The notes beneath the pieces are model-generated. The model ran no database searches. It was not told the origin of the DNA and saw nothing but the letters and a program-made list of their open reading frames with translations. Shown piece after piece: positions 49,874 to 58,609 of a stretch of DNA of 64,000 bases. The stretch is taken from positions 1 to 64,000 of the forward strand of contig JALHOE010000018.1 in NCBI GenBank assembly GCA_022843175.1. The letters run 5' to 3'. The translations under genes were made by a program, and so were the position numbers. Within the stretch, counting starts at the first letter, position 1. Every line of letters starts with the position of its first letter. Origin of the DNA: Deltaproteobacteria bacterium (GTDB lineage Bacteria; Myxococcota_A; Polyangia; Polyangiales; JADJMO01).

Positions 49874-52099
49874 CTAGTCCCGCTTGGAGAGCTCGTAGCG
49901 GTCGATGGCGAAGTAGAAGGTGCCCTTCTGCTCGAGCGAGCGCACCTCGAGGCTGTGGGTGCCGGCGGTGAGCGGGAGGGTGCCGGCGAAGACGGTGGTC
50001 GGCGGGCCGAACGCGCCGCGGTTGTCGAGCGGCTCGAGCTGCTTGCCGTCGATGGCGAGGGCGAAGCGGCCGCCATCGGGGCGGCGGATGAGCGTGACTC
50101 GCACGTCGTAGGTGCCGGCCTCGAACACGTGCTGGCGGAACCTCGCCCACGCGCCGGGCTCCTCGACCTTCAGCTCGAGCACCTGCTTGTTGAACGCGTC
50201 CCCGATGCCCTTGATCGCGGCGTAGCCGCCGGCGCGGTCGTCGGGCGGGAACTTCGCCTCCATCTCGCTCACGATGAGGCGCGGGCTCGGGACCGGGTTC
50301 TCGAACATGACCGGGACGCCGTTGCAGTCGACGCGCACGTGCTTCCACGTGGGCATCATGGTGACCATCTGCCGGTCGTGGTCGGGGCCGAAGTCGCGCA
50401 CGAGGAAGCGGTCGCCCGACTCCGGAGGCTTCGCGTTGAGGACCGACGCCCACCCGTACACCACGTCGCCGCGGTCGGGCTCGATGCAGTTGCCCACGTA
50501 GACCACCGCGCCGTGCACGTTGCCGCGGTCGAGGTGCTTGCGCACGCGCTCGGCCTGCCGCTCTCGATTGAGCTTGAGCAGGCGGTCGGGGAGGTCGCGG
50601 GTGTGCTCGTCGTGGATGACGAGCGTGAGGAGCACGACGCCGAGCGCCGACGCCCACAGCCGCAGGCGCGACGGCCCCTCGCCCTCGGCGAACGCGCTCT
50701 TGTCGAACGCCGACGCCGCGCCGGCCGCGATCGCGACCGTTAGGGGCCCCATCATGTCGGCCCACAGCCGCGCCCCGTGCTGGATCGCGTGGTAGTAGAA
50801 GCCGAAATACACGCCGATCGGCGCGAGCGCGGCCACGGCGATCACGGCGTCCTTGCGCTCGAGCTTGCGCGCGAAGAACAGCGCGAAGAGCGCGAGCGGC
50901 CACGCGGTGCCCCACGCGTCGGTGCGGAACACTGCCCACCGCATGCTGCTCACCACCACGGCGCGCTCGAGCGTGTAGCCCTCTTTGGGCGAGTCGAGCG
51001 GGTGCTCGCGCGGGCAGCCGATGCCCTCGCCGAAGCCGAGCCGATGGCAGCCGGGCACCGGCTCGGTCTGCGCGAAGTATTTGTCCTGCGGGAGCTCGAA
51101 CGGGCGATGCGTCGTCGCGAGGTTCCAGCCGGCCTGCGCGAGCGGCCCGAGCGAGAAGGCGAGCGCGAACGCGACGAGCGGCTTCTTGGTGCGCTCGAGG
51201 AGCTGGGGCCGCGGCCGGAAGCCCGCGAACCCGAGGGAGACGATCGCCAGCGCGGCGGCGAGCATGAAGGTGAGCGCCGTGGGCAGTCGCGTGATCACGA
51301 GCCACGCGCCGAACAAGCCGCCGGCGATCGCCGCGCGGCGCGCCACCCGTGGGTCCTCGTCGGTGAGCGCGACGTAGAGGCGCTCGAGCGCGAGCACCAG
51401 GAGCGCGGCGGCGAGGCCGTGGGAGAAGTATGCGCAGCCGACGACGTTGACGAAGCCGCTCGAGAGCACGAGCGCGGCGGCGAGCAGCGACGTGAGCCGG
51501 CCGTACACCTTCTCGGCGAGCCGCGAGGTGCCGAGGGTGAGCATCCCCACCGCGAACGCCGGCGCCGCCGCGGGCTGGCCGAGCTTGTGGAACACCGCGA
51601 GGAGCATCGGCCACCCGGGCTGGAACAGCGGGTAGTTGTGCCCGTCGTCCACCATGAACCGGATGCGGAAGAACTCGTAGAGCGGGTGCGACGAGGGCAC
51701 CGGCGCGCCCGCGGCGAACCTGCGGGCGAGGAGGTCGTAGGCGATCTCGTCCTGGATCTGCGGCCACCCGCCGAACGCTCGGAAGGTGATCCGCAGCGTC
51801 ACCAGCATCGAGATGGTGAACACCAGCAGATCGAGCACCCAGCGCGGGACGCGGTCGAGCAGCGCGCGGATGCGCTCGCCGTAGCGGATGAGCGCGACAC
51901 CGAGCGCGCTCGCGAGGACGGCGGGGAGCAGCGCGTCCTCGAAAATAGCGAACGCGCCGCGGTCCCAGCCCCGCGGCGCGCTCGTGGTGCGCATCGTGGT
52001 GATGACGATGAACACCATGACACCTGCCGTCAGCGTGACTCGCAGACGGAACCACCAGGCGCTAACTGGCTTCGGGGACGCGGCGGGCTCGGAGCTCAC
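49874..52099 (-). CDS. GT-C-like membrane glycosyltransferase
   Basis: A 741-residue protein with 11 or so membrane helices. An early outer loop contains GWPQIQDEIAYDLLARRF and NYPLFQPGWPMLLAVFHKLG, resembling the acidic first loop of PMT/ArnT-type GT-C enzymes that use lipid-linked sugars. The last 200 residues form a jelly-roll-like domain with GTYDVRVTLIRRPDGGRFAL and LPLTAGTHSLEVRSLEQKG, likely carbohydrate-binding. It starts at GTG 52099, overlapping the upstream gene by 38 bases, and a later start is possible. It is last of the flotillin operon. Confidence 0.8.
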   Translation of the reverse strand: MSSEPAASPKPVSAWWFRLRVTLTAGVMVFIVITTMRTTSAPRGWDRGAFAIFEDALLPAVLASALGVALIRYGERIRALLDRVPRWVLDLLVFTISMLVTLRITFRAFGGWPQIQDEIAYDLLARRFAAGAPVPSSHPLYEFFRIRFMVDDGHNYPLFQPGWPMLLAVFHKLGQPAAAPAFAVGMLTLGTSRLAEKVYGRLTSLLAAALVLSSGFVNVVGCAYFSHGLAAALLVLALERLYVALTDEDPRVARRAAIAGGLFGAWLVITRLPTALTFMLAAALAIVSLGFAGFRPRPQLLERTKKPLVAFALAFSLGPLAQAGWNLATTHRPFELPQDKYFAQTEPVPGCHRLGFGEGIGCPREHPLDSPKEGYTLERAVVVSSMRWAVFRTDAWGTAWPLALFALFFARKLERKDAVIAVAALAPIGVYFGFYYHAIQHGARLWADMMGPLTVAIAAGAASAFDKSAFAEGEGPSRLRLWASALGVVLLTLVIHDEHTRDLPDRLLKLNRERQAERVRKHLDRGNVHGAVVYVGNCIEPDRGDVVYGWASVLNAKPPESGDRFLVRDFGPDHDRQMVTMMPTWKHVRVDCNGVPVMFENPVPSPRLIVSEMEAKFPPDDRAGGYAAIKGIGDAFNKQVLELKVEEPGAWARFRQHVFEAGTYDVRVTLIRRPDGGRFALAIDGKQLEPLDNRGAFGPPTTVFAGTLPLTAGTHSLEVRSLEQKGTFYFAIDRYELSKRD

Positions 52100-52511
52100 A
52101 AAGAATGTCGTCGAGCTTACCGAGGATCGCGCGCTGTGACTCCTGTTCTTGTTCGCGGGGCGGGTTGAGCGCGGCCGCCGCCATCGCGGGGCCGATGGTC
52201 ATCACGATGGTGGCGATGGCCTTGCCCTCGCGGGTGACGGCGAAGACCTGCGCGTAGCCAACGTTCAAGCACGTGCTGATGAACACCAGCGCGTCCTCGT
52301 AGGTGCGGCACCGCGGGTTCTCGTCGCGCTCGGCGAGCCAGAACAACAGCGCGCCGCCGGCGACGGTGGTGGCGAGCGCGTCGAGCGGATCCCTCGCGAC
52401 CTGCTCGCGAAGGACCTGCTTGAGCGTCCCCCAAGAGACCCCCTGCCCACGGAGGGTCTCGCCGGTTGCGGCGGCGAGCGCGAGCAGGGTGGTCTTGTCG
52501 AGGGTGTTCAT
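52062..52511 (-). CDS. hypothetical protein of the flotillin operon
   Basis: A 149-residue protein from ATG 52511. Hydrophobic stretches ALATTVAGGALLFWLAERD and AIATIVMTIGPAMAAAAL could be membrane-associated. The ends are helical and charged. No family was recognised. It starts four bases after the flotillin gene stop and overlaps the next gene by 38 bases, so it belongs in the same transcript. Confidence 0.75.
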   Translation of the reverse strand: MNTLDKTTLLALAAATGETLRGQGVSWGTLKQVLREQVARDPLDALATTVAGGALLFWLAERDENPRCRTYEDALVFISTCLNVGYAQVFAVTREGKAIATIVMTIGPAMAAAALNPPREQEQESQRAILGKLDDILCELRARRVPEAS

Positions 52512-52515
52512 GGCG

Positions 52516-54279
52516 TTACTCCGCCGCTTCGGCGACCGGCTCGCCAGCTGGGGTCGGTGAAGACATCTCGCTCAAGAGGGCCTTCACCTTCTCGTCGAGC
52601 TTCTCCTCCTTGGCGAACCCGACCAGCTCCCGCATGACCGGGTAGGCCGCGCCCGCCTCGAGGATGGTCTTGAGGATCGGAGACGCTGCACCCGCGACGC
52701 CGTTGGTGCTGCCACCCTGCGGCTGCGTCTGCAGCACCTTGATCTCGGAGATGTGACGCGCGGGCTCCATCAGCTCGTGCGCCACCGCCGGCATCACCTC
52801 GATCGCCTTGAGCGCCAGATCACGCATGACCAGCTTCATCGCGACCGAGGACTCCGCCTCGATGTGCTTCTTCCTCGCCTCGGCCTCCGCGGTGCGCCGG
52901 CTGAGCTCTGCGCCCGCCAGCGTCTCGATGGCCTCGGCCTCCTTCTTCGCGGCCAGCGCGCGCGCCTCCGCCTGTGCGATCTCACCGCGCGCGAGCGCGA
53001 CGCGGACGTCCGCCTCGGCCTGCGCATCGATGACCCTCTTCTGGCGTTCGCGCTCCGCGTGCGCGGTCTCGGACGCCGTGGTGATGGCTTGACGTGCGGT
53101 CTCCTCCTCGGCGAGCGCGAGCGCCTTGGCCGCGGTCGCCCGCGCTTGCTGCTCCTCGCTCTGGACGACGGCGATCACCTTGCCGACGCGCGCGACCTCG
53201 ATGGTCTTCTCGCGCTCGATCTCCGCCGCTTGCACGACCCTCTCCTTCTCGATGCCCGCGGCCTCGATCTCGCGCCGCTTGGCGATCTCCGCCGCCTGCA
53301 GCGCCTTCTCGGCCTGGATCATCGCCTCGCGCTCGCGGCGCTGCTTGTCGGCCTCGGCCACCGCGATCGCCGCCTCCTGCTGGATGCGCCCGGTCTCGAC
53401 GGCCTGGGACTTCTCGTACGCCGCGAGGTCGCGCGACTGCTCCTGGATGAAGATCGCCTTCGCGGTCTCCGCCGCCTGCGCCGCCGCGTACTCCTGCACC
53501 TTGCGCTGCTGCTCCGCCTCGGCGAACGCCTTGGCCTGTTCGAGCTCGAGCTGACGCAGGCGCGCGCGGACGTTGGTCTCCTGGATCGCGTTCTCCTTGT
53601 CGCGCTGGATCTGGTTGGTCTTCTCGCGGTTGGCCTGCACCGACTCGGTGATCGCGCGGAGGCCGTCCGCGTCGAACACGTCGCGCTCGTCGAGCTCGCT
53701 CACCGGGATCATCGCGAACGCGGTGATCGACACGTTCTCGAGCGTGAGGCCGTTCTTCTTGAGCTCCTCGGCGAGGGCCGCCTGCACCGCCTCGGCGAAC
53801 TCCTTGCGCTCGCTGTGGAGCGCCATGAAGGTCTTGTTGGCGGAGACCGAGCGGAGCGCGTCGGTCAGCTTGCCCTCGATGAGATCGCCGATCGCGTGCT
53901 CGTCGAGGTTGCGCTCGCCGAACGAGCGCGCCGCCGCGAGCACGTCCTCGCCGAGCGGCTCCACCTTGATGAAGAGCTCGGTCGAGACGTTGGCCTTGAT
54001 CTTGTCGGCGGTGACGAGCGCCATGCGGCCCGCGCGCTCCACCGACAACTTCACCGACCGCAGCGACACGTGCTGCAGCTGGTGGAGGATGGGGTAGACC
54101 ATGATGCCGCCCCCGATCACCACCTTGTTGCCGCCAGCGCCGGTGCGCACGAGCGCTTCGTCGGCGCCACACCGGCGGTAGAACTTCGCGATCATCGCCA
54201 GCAGGCTGATGATCAACACGATGCCGCCTCCCGTCGCGAGGACGATGAAGAGCAGGCTCTTGTCGTTGAGTAGGTCCAT
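52516..54279 (-). CDS. flotillin-like protein (YqiK type)
   Basis: A 587-residue SPFH protein. A single N-terminal membrane helix, LLFIVLATGGGIVLIISLLA, is followed by an SPFH/band-7 domain with GGNKVVIGGGIMVYPIL and LEDEEL-like ENVSITAFAMIPVSELD. About 220 residues of Ala/Glu/Gln-rich coiled coil follow, with RLRQLELEQAKAFAEAEQQR. Flotillins organise membrane microdomains. The start at ATG 54279 is preceded by a GGAGG site. The gene upstream (54429) encodes a YqiJ-like OB-fold membrane protein, the partner found with YqiK in other bacteria. Confidence 0.93.
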   Translation of the reverse strand: MDLLNDKSLLFIVLATGGGIVLIISLLAMIAKFYRRCGADEALVRTGAGGNKVVIGGGIMVYPILHQLQHVSLRSVKLSVERAGRMALVTADKIKANVSTELFIKVEPLGEDVLAAARSFGERNLDEHAIGDLIEGKLTDALRSVSANKTFMALHSERKEFAEAVQAALAEELKKNGLTLENVSITAFAMIPVSELDERDVFDADGLRAITESVQANREKTNQIQRDKENAIQETNVRARLRQLELEQAKAFAEAEQQRKVQEYAAAQAAETAKAIFIQEQSRDLAAYEKSQAVETGRIQQEAAIAVAEADKQRREREAMIQAEKALQAAEIAKRREIEAAGIEKERVVQAAEIEREKTIEVARVGKVIAVVQSEEQQARATAAKALALAEEETARQAITTASETAHAERERQKRVIDAQAEADVRVALARGEIAQAEARALAAKKEAEAIETLAGAELSRRTAEAEARKKHIEAESSVAMKLVMRDLALKAIEVMPAVAHELMEPARHISEIKVLQTQPQGGSTNGVAGAASPILKTILEAGAAYPVMRELVGFAKEEKLDEKVKALLSEMSSPTPAGEPVAEAAE

Positions 54280-54345
54280 CACGGTACACCTCCATCTCTC
54301 GCCGCATATCGCGGCGTGCACGTCTCTTGGCTGATTTGCGCGCTC

Positions 54346-54419
54346 GTCGACCGTTGACCGTCGACCGTCGACCGCGAGAGCGCGGCGACGAGGCACGGAC
54401 GACGGATGACGGTCGACGG
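54346..54419. repeat. GACCGTC heptad repeats with inverted arms
   Basis: Short tandem units of GACCGTC/GACCGTT type at 54346-54374, with an inverted copy at 54408-54419 (arms CCGTCGACCGTC and GACGGTCGACGG). They fill the gap between the YqiJ-like gene and the flotillin gene. The same heptads make the last codons of cysC at 14542-14562. A hairpin here could tune the two genes of the operon differently. Confidence 0.7.
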
Positions 54420-54428
54420 ACGACGCGT

Positions 54429-55085
54429 TTACACGGGCGCGACGACCGGGCGGCCGCCTGCTTCGATGTCCACGACCACCACGTGTTTGCCCTCGCCCAC
54501 CGAGTCTTCGCCGGGGGCGAGCCTGCAGATCACGCGTAGGTCGTGCCCATGATCGTCACGGATGCGGACCTCGCCGAACTCGGGTGTCACGCGGGACGAG
54601 ATGACGACGCCCTCGCGGCCCACCAGGGCTTCGCGTGACGTGGCCTCTTGCGGCGTGAACAGCGGACCGAGGAGCCGCGCCGCGCCCGCGATGCCGGCGA
54701 GCGAGGCGACGATACCGGCGGGCACCGTCCAGAGGAGCGTGATCGGCGGCGGCGCGCCGCCGGCGTAGTTCGCGTTGAGGAGCAGGCCGGTGAGGGCGAA
54801 GGCGATCGCCCCCGTTTGCCACGCGAGCGAGAACGGGATGCGACCGACGCCGAGCAGATCGAGGAACGAGTGCTCGGATTCGGATTCGCCGTCGCCGTCG
54901 ACCTCACCGTCGACATCGCCCTCGACGTCGCCGTCGACCTCTCCGTCGACGTCACCGTCTGCGTCGTGGTCGCCGAACAACGACAGCGCACCGCTCGCCT
55001 GCAGCACCGCGACGCCAGCCGCGATCCCGAAGGCGATGGTGAAGGGGGCGTTGGCCCACGCTGTGATGTATTGAACGAAGCCCAC
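54429..55085 (-). CDS. YqiJ-like membrane protein with acidic insert
   Basis: A 218-residue protein from GTG 55085. The first helix, PFTIAFGIAAGVAVLQASG, is followed by a 33-residue run of Asp, Gly and Glu (HDADGDVDGEVDGD and on). Then come two more helices (GAIAFALTGLLLNANYAGG and LLWTVPAGIVASLAGIAGA) and a C-terminal OB-fold (REALVGREGVVISSRVTPEF, EVRIRDDHGHDLRVICRLA). This is the YqiJ/NfeD-like plan that pairs with flotillins. The acidic insert may bind Ca2+. It is likely first of the four-gene operon. Confidence 0.82.
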   Translation of the reverse strand: MGFVQYITAWANAPFTIAFGIAAGVAVLQASGALSLFGDHDADGDVDGEVDGDVEGDVDGEVDGDGESESEHSFLDLLGVGRIPFSLAWQTGAIAFALTGLLLNANYAGGAPPPITLLWTVPAGIVASLAGIAGAARLLGPLFTPQEATSREALVGREGVVISSRVTPEFGEVRIRDDHGHDLRVICRLAPGEDSVGEGKHVVVVDIEAGGRPVVAPV

Positions 55086-55186
55086 GGCTGCTACTCCGGT
55101 TCGCGGTGCGTAAACATCACCGCACCCGGAACCTAAGGTCGGCCGTGGCCAGGGGAAGGTTTTTGAAAACCGATTTCTCCAGAACG

Positions 55187-55951
55187 TCACCGACGCACGG
55201 TGGCAAGGAGCTCGAGCAGCGCGCGGTTGAACGCGTCGGGTCGCTCGACGTTCGTGAAATGTCCTGCGCCCTCGATCGTTACGAGCTTCGACGACGGGAT
55301 CGCGCGATGCATGATCTCCGCCTCGGACGGCGGCGTCGCTGCATCGTTGGTGCCGACCACGATCGTCGTCGGCACGCAAATGCCCTCGAGCTCGGGCGTT
55401 GCATCGGGTCGATCGCGCATCATCGCGAGCGCCGCCGCGACACCGTCGGGCGACTGCGCAGCGGCGAGGCCGCGGAGCTCTTCGATCACCTCGCGTGTGC
55501 TGTTCGGACCAAAGACCTTCGGTCGCATCGCGTCGAAGACCGCCGCCACTCCCTCGCGTCGCACGCGCTCGATGTTCGCGACGCGCCCCTGCTTGGCCTC
55601 GTCGCTGTCCGCGCCGGCCCTGGTGTCCGCGAGGAGCAGACCGGCGAGCTTGCCCGGGTGACGGCGAGCGAACGAGAGCGCGACGTACCCCCCCATCGAG
55701 AGGCCGACGACGACCGCACCTTCGACGCGCCGCGCCGCGAGGAGCTGCGCGAGCTCGTCCGCGTGGTCGTCGACCGAGGTGAGGGTGCCCGGCGAGGCGC
55801 CGAATCCGCGCAAATCCGCGGCGATGACCCGTCTGTCGGAGCCGACAAGCGCGTCGAGCTGCCGGCGCCACATGCGACGGTCGAGGGGGAAGGCGTGGAC
55901 CAGGAGGACCGCGACCGAGCCGGAACCGACGTCATCGTGCGCGAGGATCAT
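55187..55951 (-). CDS. alpha/beta hydrolase
   Basis: A 254-residue alpha/beta-fold hydrolase of normal length. The oxyanion segment is VLLVHAFPLDRRMWRRQ and the nucleophile elbow is VVVGLSMGGYVALSFA with Ser in GLSMGG. The acid is probably Asp in VVGTNDAATPP, and the general base is His in GAGHFTNVERPDAF. It resembles 3-oxoadipate enol-lactonase-type esterases, but the substrate is not predicted. It is a single gene, divergent from the cysteine-rich lipoprotein at 56022. Confidence 0.9.
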   Translation of the reverse strand: MILAHDDVGSGSVAVLLVHAFPLDRRMWRRQLDALVGSDRRVIAADLRGFGASPGTLTSVDDHADELAQLLAARRVEGAVVVGLSMGGYVALSFARRHPGKLAGLLLADTRAGADSDEAKQGRVANIERVRREGVAAVFDAMRPKVFGPNSTREVIEELRGLAAAQSPDGVAAALAMMRDRPDATPELEGICVPTTIVVGTNDAATPPSEAEIMHRAIPSSKLVTIEGAGHFTNVERPDAFNRALLELLATVRR

Positions 55952-56021
55952 TTGGCGCTGATTATGCCCGGTCGGTTTTGCGCGCTACACTCCGCAGCCC
56001 CAACGCGAGCGAGGTTTCGCC

Positions 56022-57086
56022 ATGCAGACCAGCTTTACTTGGCGCGGCCTCGGTCGCGTCGCGATGACTGCCTCCGTCCTTGTCGGTCTCGGTTTCGGCT
56101 GCGGTGCGCGCTCGTCCATGGAGGACGAGGGCAGCAAGGTCTCCGCCAACTGCGGCAACGGCACCTGCGACGCCGACGAGAGTTGCAACAACTGCTCGGC
56201 AGACTGCGGCAAGTGCGCCGGCTGCGGCGACGGCACCTGCAAGGAGCCCGAGACCTGCTCGTCGTGCCCCTCGGACTGCGGCAAGTGCGCCACCTGCGGC
56301 AACGGCGAGTGTAGCGGCGGCGAGAGCTGCAGCTCGTGCCCCGAGGACTGCGGCAAGTGCGTGGCCTGCGGCGACGGCGAGTGCAAGGGCGGCGAGGACT
56401 GCACCACCTGTCCGCGCGACTGCGGCGTGTGCTCCACCTGCGGCAACAAGATCTGCGACAGCGGCGAGACCTGCGACTCGTGCCCGGTCGACTGCGGCGC
56501 CTGCGCCAAGTGCGAGGACGGCTTCTGCAACGGCAGCGAGGACTGCCTCTCGTGCGCGGCCGACTGCGGCGCGTGCAAGACCTGCGGCGACGGCAAGTGC
56601 GAGGCCGGCAAGGAAGACTGCTTCACCTGCCCCGACGACTGCGGCGACTGCGAGTCCTGCGGCGACGGCAAGTGCACCACCGGCAAGGAGACCTGCGCGT
56701 CCTGCTCCAAGGACTGCGGCGACTGCTCGTTCTGCGGCAACGGCAAGTGCGAGCCGCCCTACGAGACCTGCACCAACTGCAACAAGGACTGCGGCGCCTG
56801 CGAGACGGTCGGCTGCTTCGAGATGTTCACCTGCGCGCTCAAGTGCATCGAGAGCGGCCCGGGCGGCACCCCGAGCCCCTCGTGCATCGGCGGGTGCGTC
56901 GCGCGCGGCTGCGCCGACGTGCAGTCGCTCTTCGACAAGGCGGTCATCTGCGCCATCGAGAAGTTCCCGATGTGCCGCGACGGCGGCGGCGGTGGGGGCC
57001 CCGGCGGCGGCCTGCTCGGCTGCGTGCAGAAGCTCTGCGACAAGCAGATCGCCGCGTGCTTCGGCGCCCGCTGCCCGTCGCCCTGA
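56022..57086 (+). CDS. cysteine-rich tandem-repeat lipoprotein
   Basis: A 354-residue lipoprotein. A signal peptide ending GLGFGC is followed at residues 44-262 by nine tandem repeats of 24-25 residues with the plan CGxGxCxxxExCxxCxxDCGxC, for example CGDGTCKEPETCSSCPSDCG. Six cysteines per repeat give more than fifty, all outside the cytoplasm, presumably disulfide-bonded. A C-terminal domain of about 90 residues carries more cysteines. Similar tenascin- or EGF-like cysteine-repeat proteins are known in myxobacteria. The ligand or function is unknown. Stops of this and the convergent gene are adjacent. Confidence 0.88.
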   Translation: MQTSFTWRGLGRVAMTASVLVGLGFGCGARSSMEDEGSKVSANCGNGTCDADESCNNCSADCGKCAGCGDGTCKEPETCSSCPSDCGKCATCGNGECSGGESCSSCPEDCGKCVACGDGECKGGEDCTTCPRDCGVCSTCGNKICDSGETCDSCPVDCGACAKCEDGFCNGSEDCLSCAADCGACKTCGDGKCEAGKEDCFTCPDDCGDCESCGDGKCTTGKETCASCSKDCGDCSFCGNGKCEPPYETCTNCNKDCGACETVGCFEMFTCALKCIESGPGGTPSPSCIGGCVARGCADVQSLFDKAVICAIEKFPMCRDGGGGGGPGGGLLGCVQKLCDKQIAACFGARCPSP

Positions 57087-58577
57087 TCAACGGCGGCGGC
57101 GGTAGGCGAGCGCGGCGAGGCCGAGCAGGAGTCCGAACGCGGACTCGTGCGGTCGGCCCGCGGCGCGGCAGCCGCAGCCCGCGGCGTCCTCGCTGCTGGC
57201 CGCCGGATCGCCGCCGTCGGTCGCGGTCGCTCCGTCTCCGGTGGTGACGCCGGAGTCGTCTCCGGGGGACGCGTCGCCGCCGGGGACCGAGGTGTCCTCG
57301 GTCGCGGCGTCGCTCGGCCCGGCGTCTCCGGGGCTCGGGATCGTGCCGCCGACGGTCGGCATGGTGGTGACGCAGTCGCCGAGCGATTGCTCGAGCGCGC
57401 CGTAGTCGTGCGGGCCGGTGCGCGGGCGGGCGCAGTAGTCGTCGGTCACCATCGGCGCGGTCCCCTTGTCCAGGAGCTTCGCGAGATCGCCCTTCTTGCG
57501 GAGGTCGCCCTTCAGCGGGTCGAGGTACATCGCGGCGAACTCGGTCACCGGGACGTCCATGAGGTTGTCGGGACCGCTGAAGGTCCCGCCGTCGCGCACG
57601 CGGATCTTGCTGGTCAGCACGTTGCCGTGCGCCTCGCCGCTCGTCGTGTTGAAGCGGAAGTCGACGCCGTTCGTTCCGATCAGGGTGTTGAAGAGGATCT
57701 TCGTGTCCTTCGCGCGATTGAGGTAGATGCCGACGTCGGTGCAGTTGGCGATGATGTTGTTGCGCATCGTGCCGCCGTCGTGCTCGACGCTGCACGGGGT
57801 GCCGGCGTTGAACGCGGGCGCGCAGAACTGCGGCGCGGTGCCGCCGCCGCCGAACGACAGGCCGATGCGCGTGCCGCCGGTGGTGTCGCGCGAGCACATC
57901 ACCAGGTTGCGCTCGAAGACGCCGTTCTTGCCGCCGCTCTTCATGAACGCGCCGTAGCTGACGTTGTCGCCGCCTCCCTTGTGGAAGTCGCGGATGATGT
58001 TGGCGCGGACGATCCAGTCGTCGCCGGTGTCGATGTTGAACTTGGTGGTCGGGTTGCCGGTGTTGCGCGGGCGGGTGTCGAACACCTCGTTGCCCTCGAG
58101 CAGGCCGCGGTGCGGCATCACCCAGGTGCCGCCGATGTTCGAGGCGTTGACCTTCAGCTGCGCGTTGAAGTCGTAGATCTTGTTGCCGCGCAGGACGAAC
58201 CCCTCGGCGGCGCCGCTCACGTGGAACGCGTGCTCGCAGTTGCTGTCGGTGGCGCAGGTGCCCTTGATGTCGAGGCCCTCGAAGGTCCAGAACGCGCCGG
58301 TGACGGCGAAGCCCTCGACGGTGTTGAGCTCGATCTTCGCTCCGAACGGCGCCGCGGACTTCACCTTGATCGGCGCCGCCGCCGTGCCGTTGGCCGAGCA
58401 CGAGACCTTGGCGGCGATCGCGTAGGTGCCGGCGGCGAGCACGATCGCGTCGCCGGGCTTGGCCTTGGAGATCGCGTCGGTGAGCTGCGCGGCGGTCGAG
58501 ACCGGGACGTCGGCGGCGCGCGCGGGGAGGGCGACGGCGATGGAGGCGAGGGCGAGGGCGACGGGGAGGGCGCGCAT
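57087..58577 (-). CDS. secreted beta-helix protein with MYXO-CTERM tail
   Basis: A 496-residue secreted protein: signal MRALPVALALASIAVALPAR, then a right-handed beta-helix fold. The helix region has DAIVLAAGTYAIAAK, GFVLRGNKIYDFNAQLKVNA and IVRANIIRDFHKGGGDNVSY, as in chondroitinase-B-type lyases and polysaccharide-binding proteins. A Ser/Asp/Gly-rich linker ends in EDAAGCGCRAAGRPHESA, then a hydrophobic helix (FGLLLGLAALAY) and RRRR. This matches the MYXO-CTERM sorting signal cleaved by myxosortase. The catalytic residues of a lyase were not verified. It ends against the cysteine-rich lipoprotein gene. Confidence 0.85.
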   Translation of the reverse strand: MRALPVALALASIAVALPARAADVPVSTAAQLTDAISKAKPGDAIVLAAGTYAIAAKVSCSANGTAAAPIKVKSAAPFGAKIELNTVEGFAVTGAFWTFEGLDIKGTCATDSNCEHAFHVSGAAEGFVLRGNKIYDFNAQLKVNASNIGGTWVMPHRGLLEGNEVFDTRPRNTGNPTTKFNIDTGDDWIVRANIIRDFHKGGGDNVSYGAFMKSGGKNGVFERNLVMCSRDTTGGTRIGLSFGGGGTAPQFCAPAFNAGTPCSVEHDGGTMRNNIIANCTDVGIYLNRAKDTKILFNTLIGTNGVDFRFNTTSGEAHGNVLTSKIRVRDGGTFSGPDNLMDVPVTEFAAMYLDPLKGDLRKKGDLAKLLDKGTAPMVTDDYCARPRTGPHDYGALEQSLGDCVTTMPTVGGTIPSPGDAGPSDAATEDTSVPGGDASPGDDSGVTTGDGATATDGGDPAASSEDAAGCGCRAAGRPHESAFGLLLGLAALAYRRRR

Positions 58578-58609
58578 GAGGCGAAGCGTACCCGTCCCGC
58601 GCCGATCTC

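Noticed and set aside
54880-54985. The Asp-codon repeat near 54.9 kb as a slippage-prone microsatellite
   Set aside because: The units vary in sequence and keep the frame in steps of three bases, so they encode a real acidic stretch and could not act as an on-off switch.
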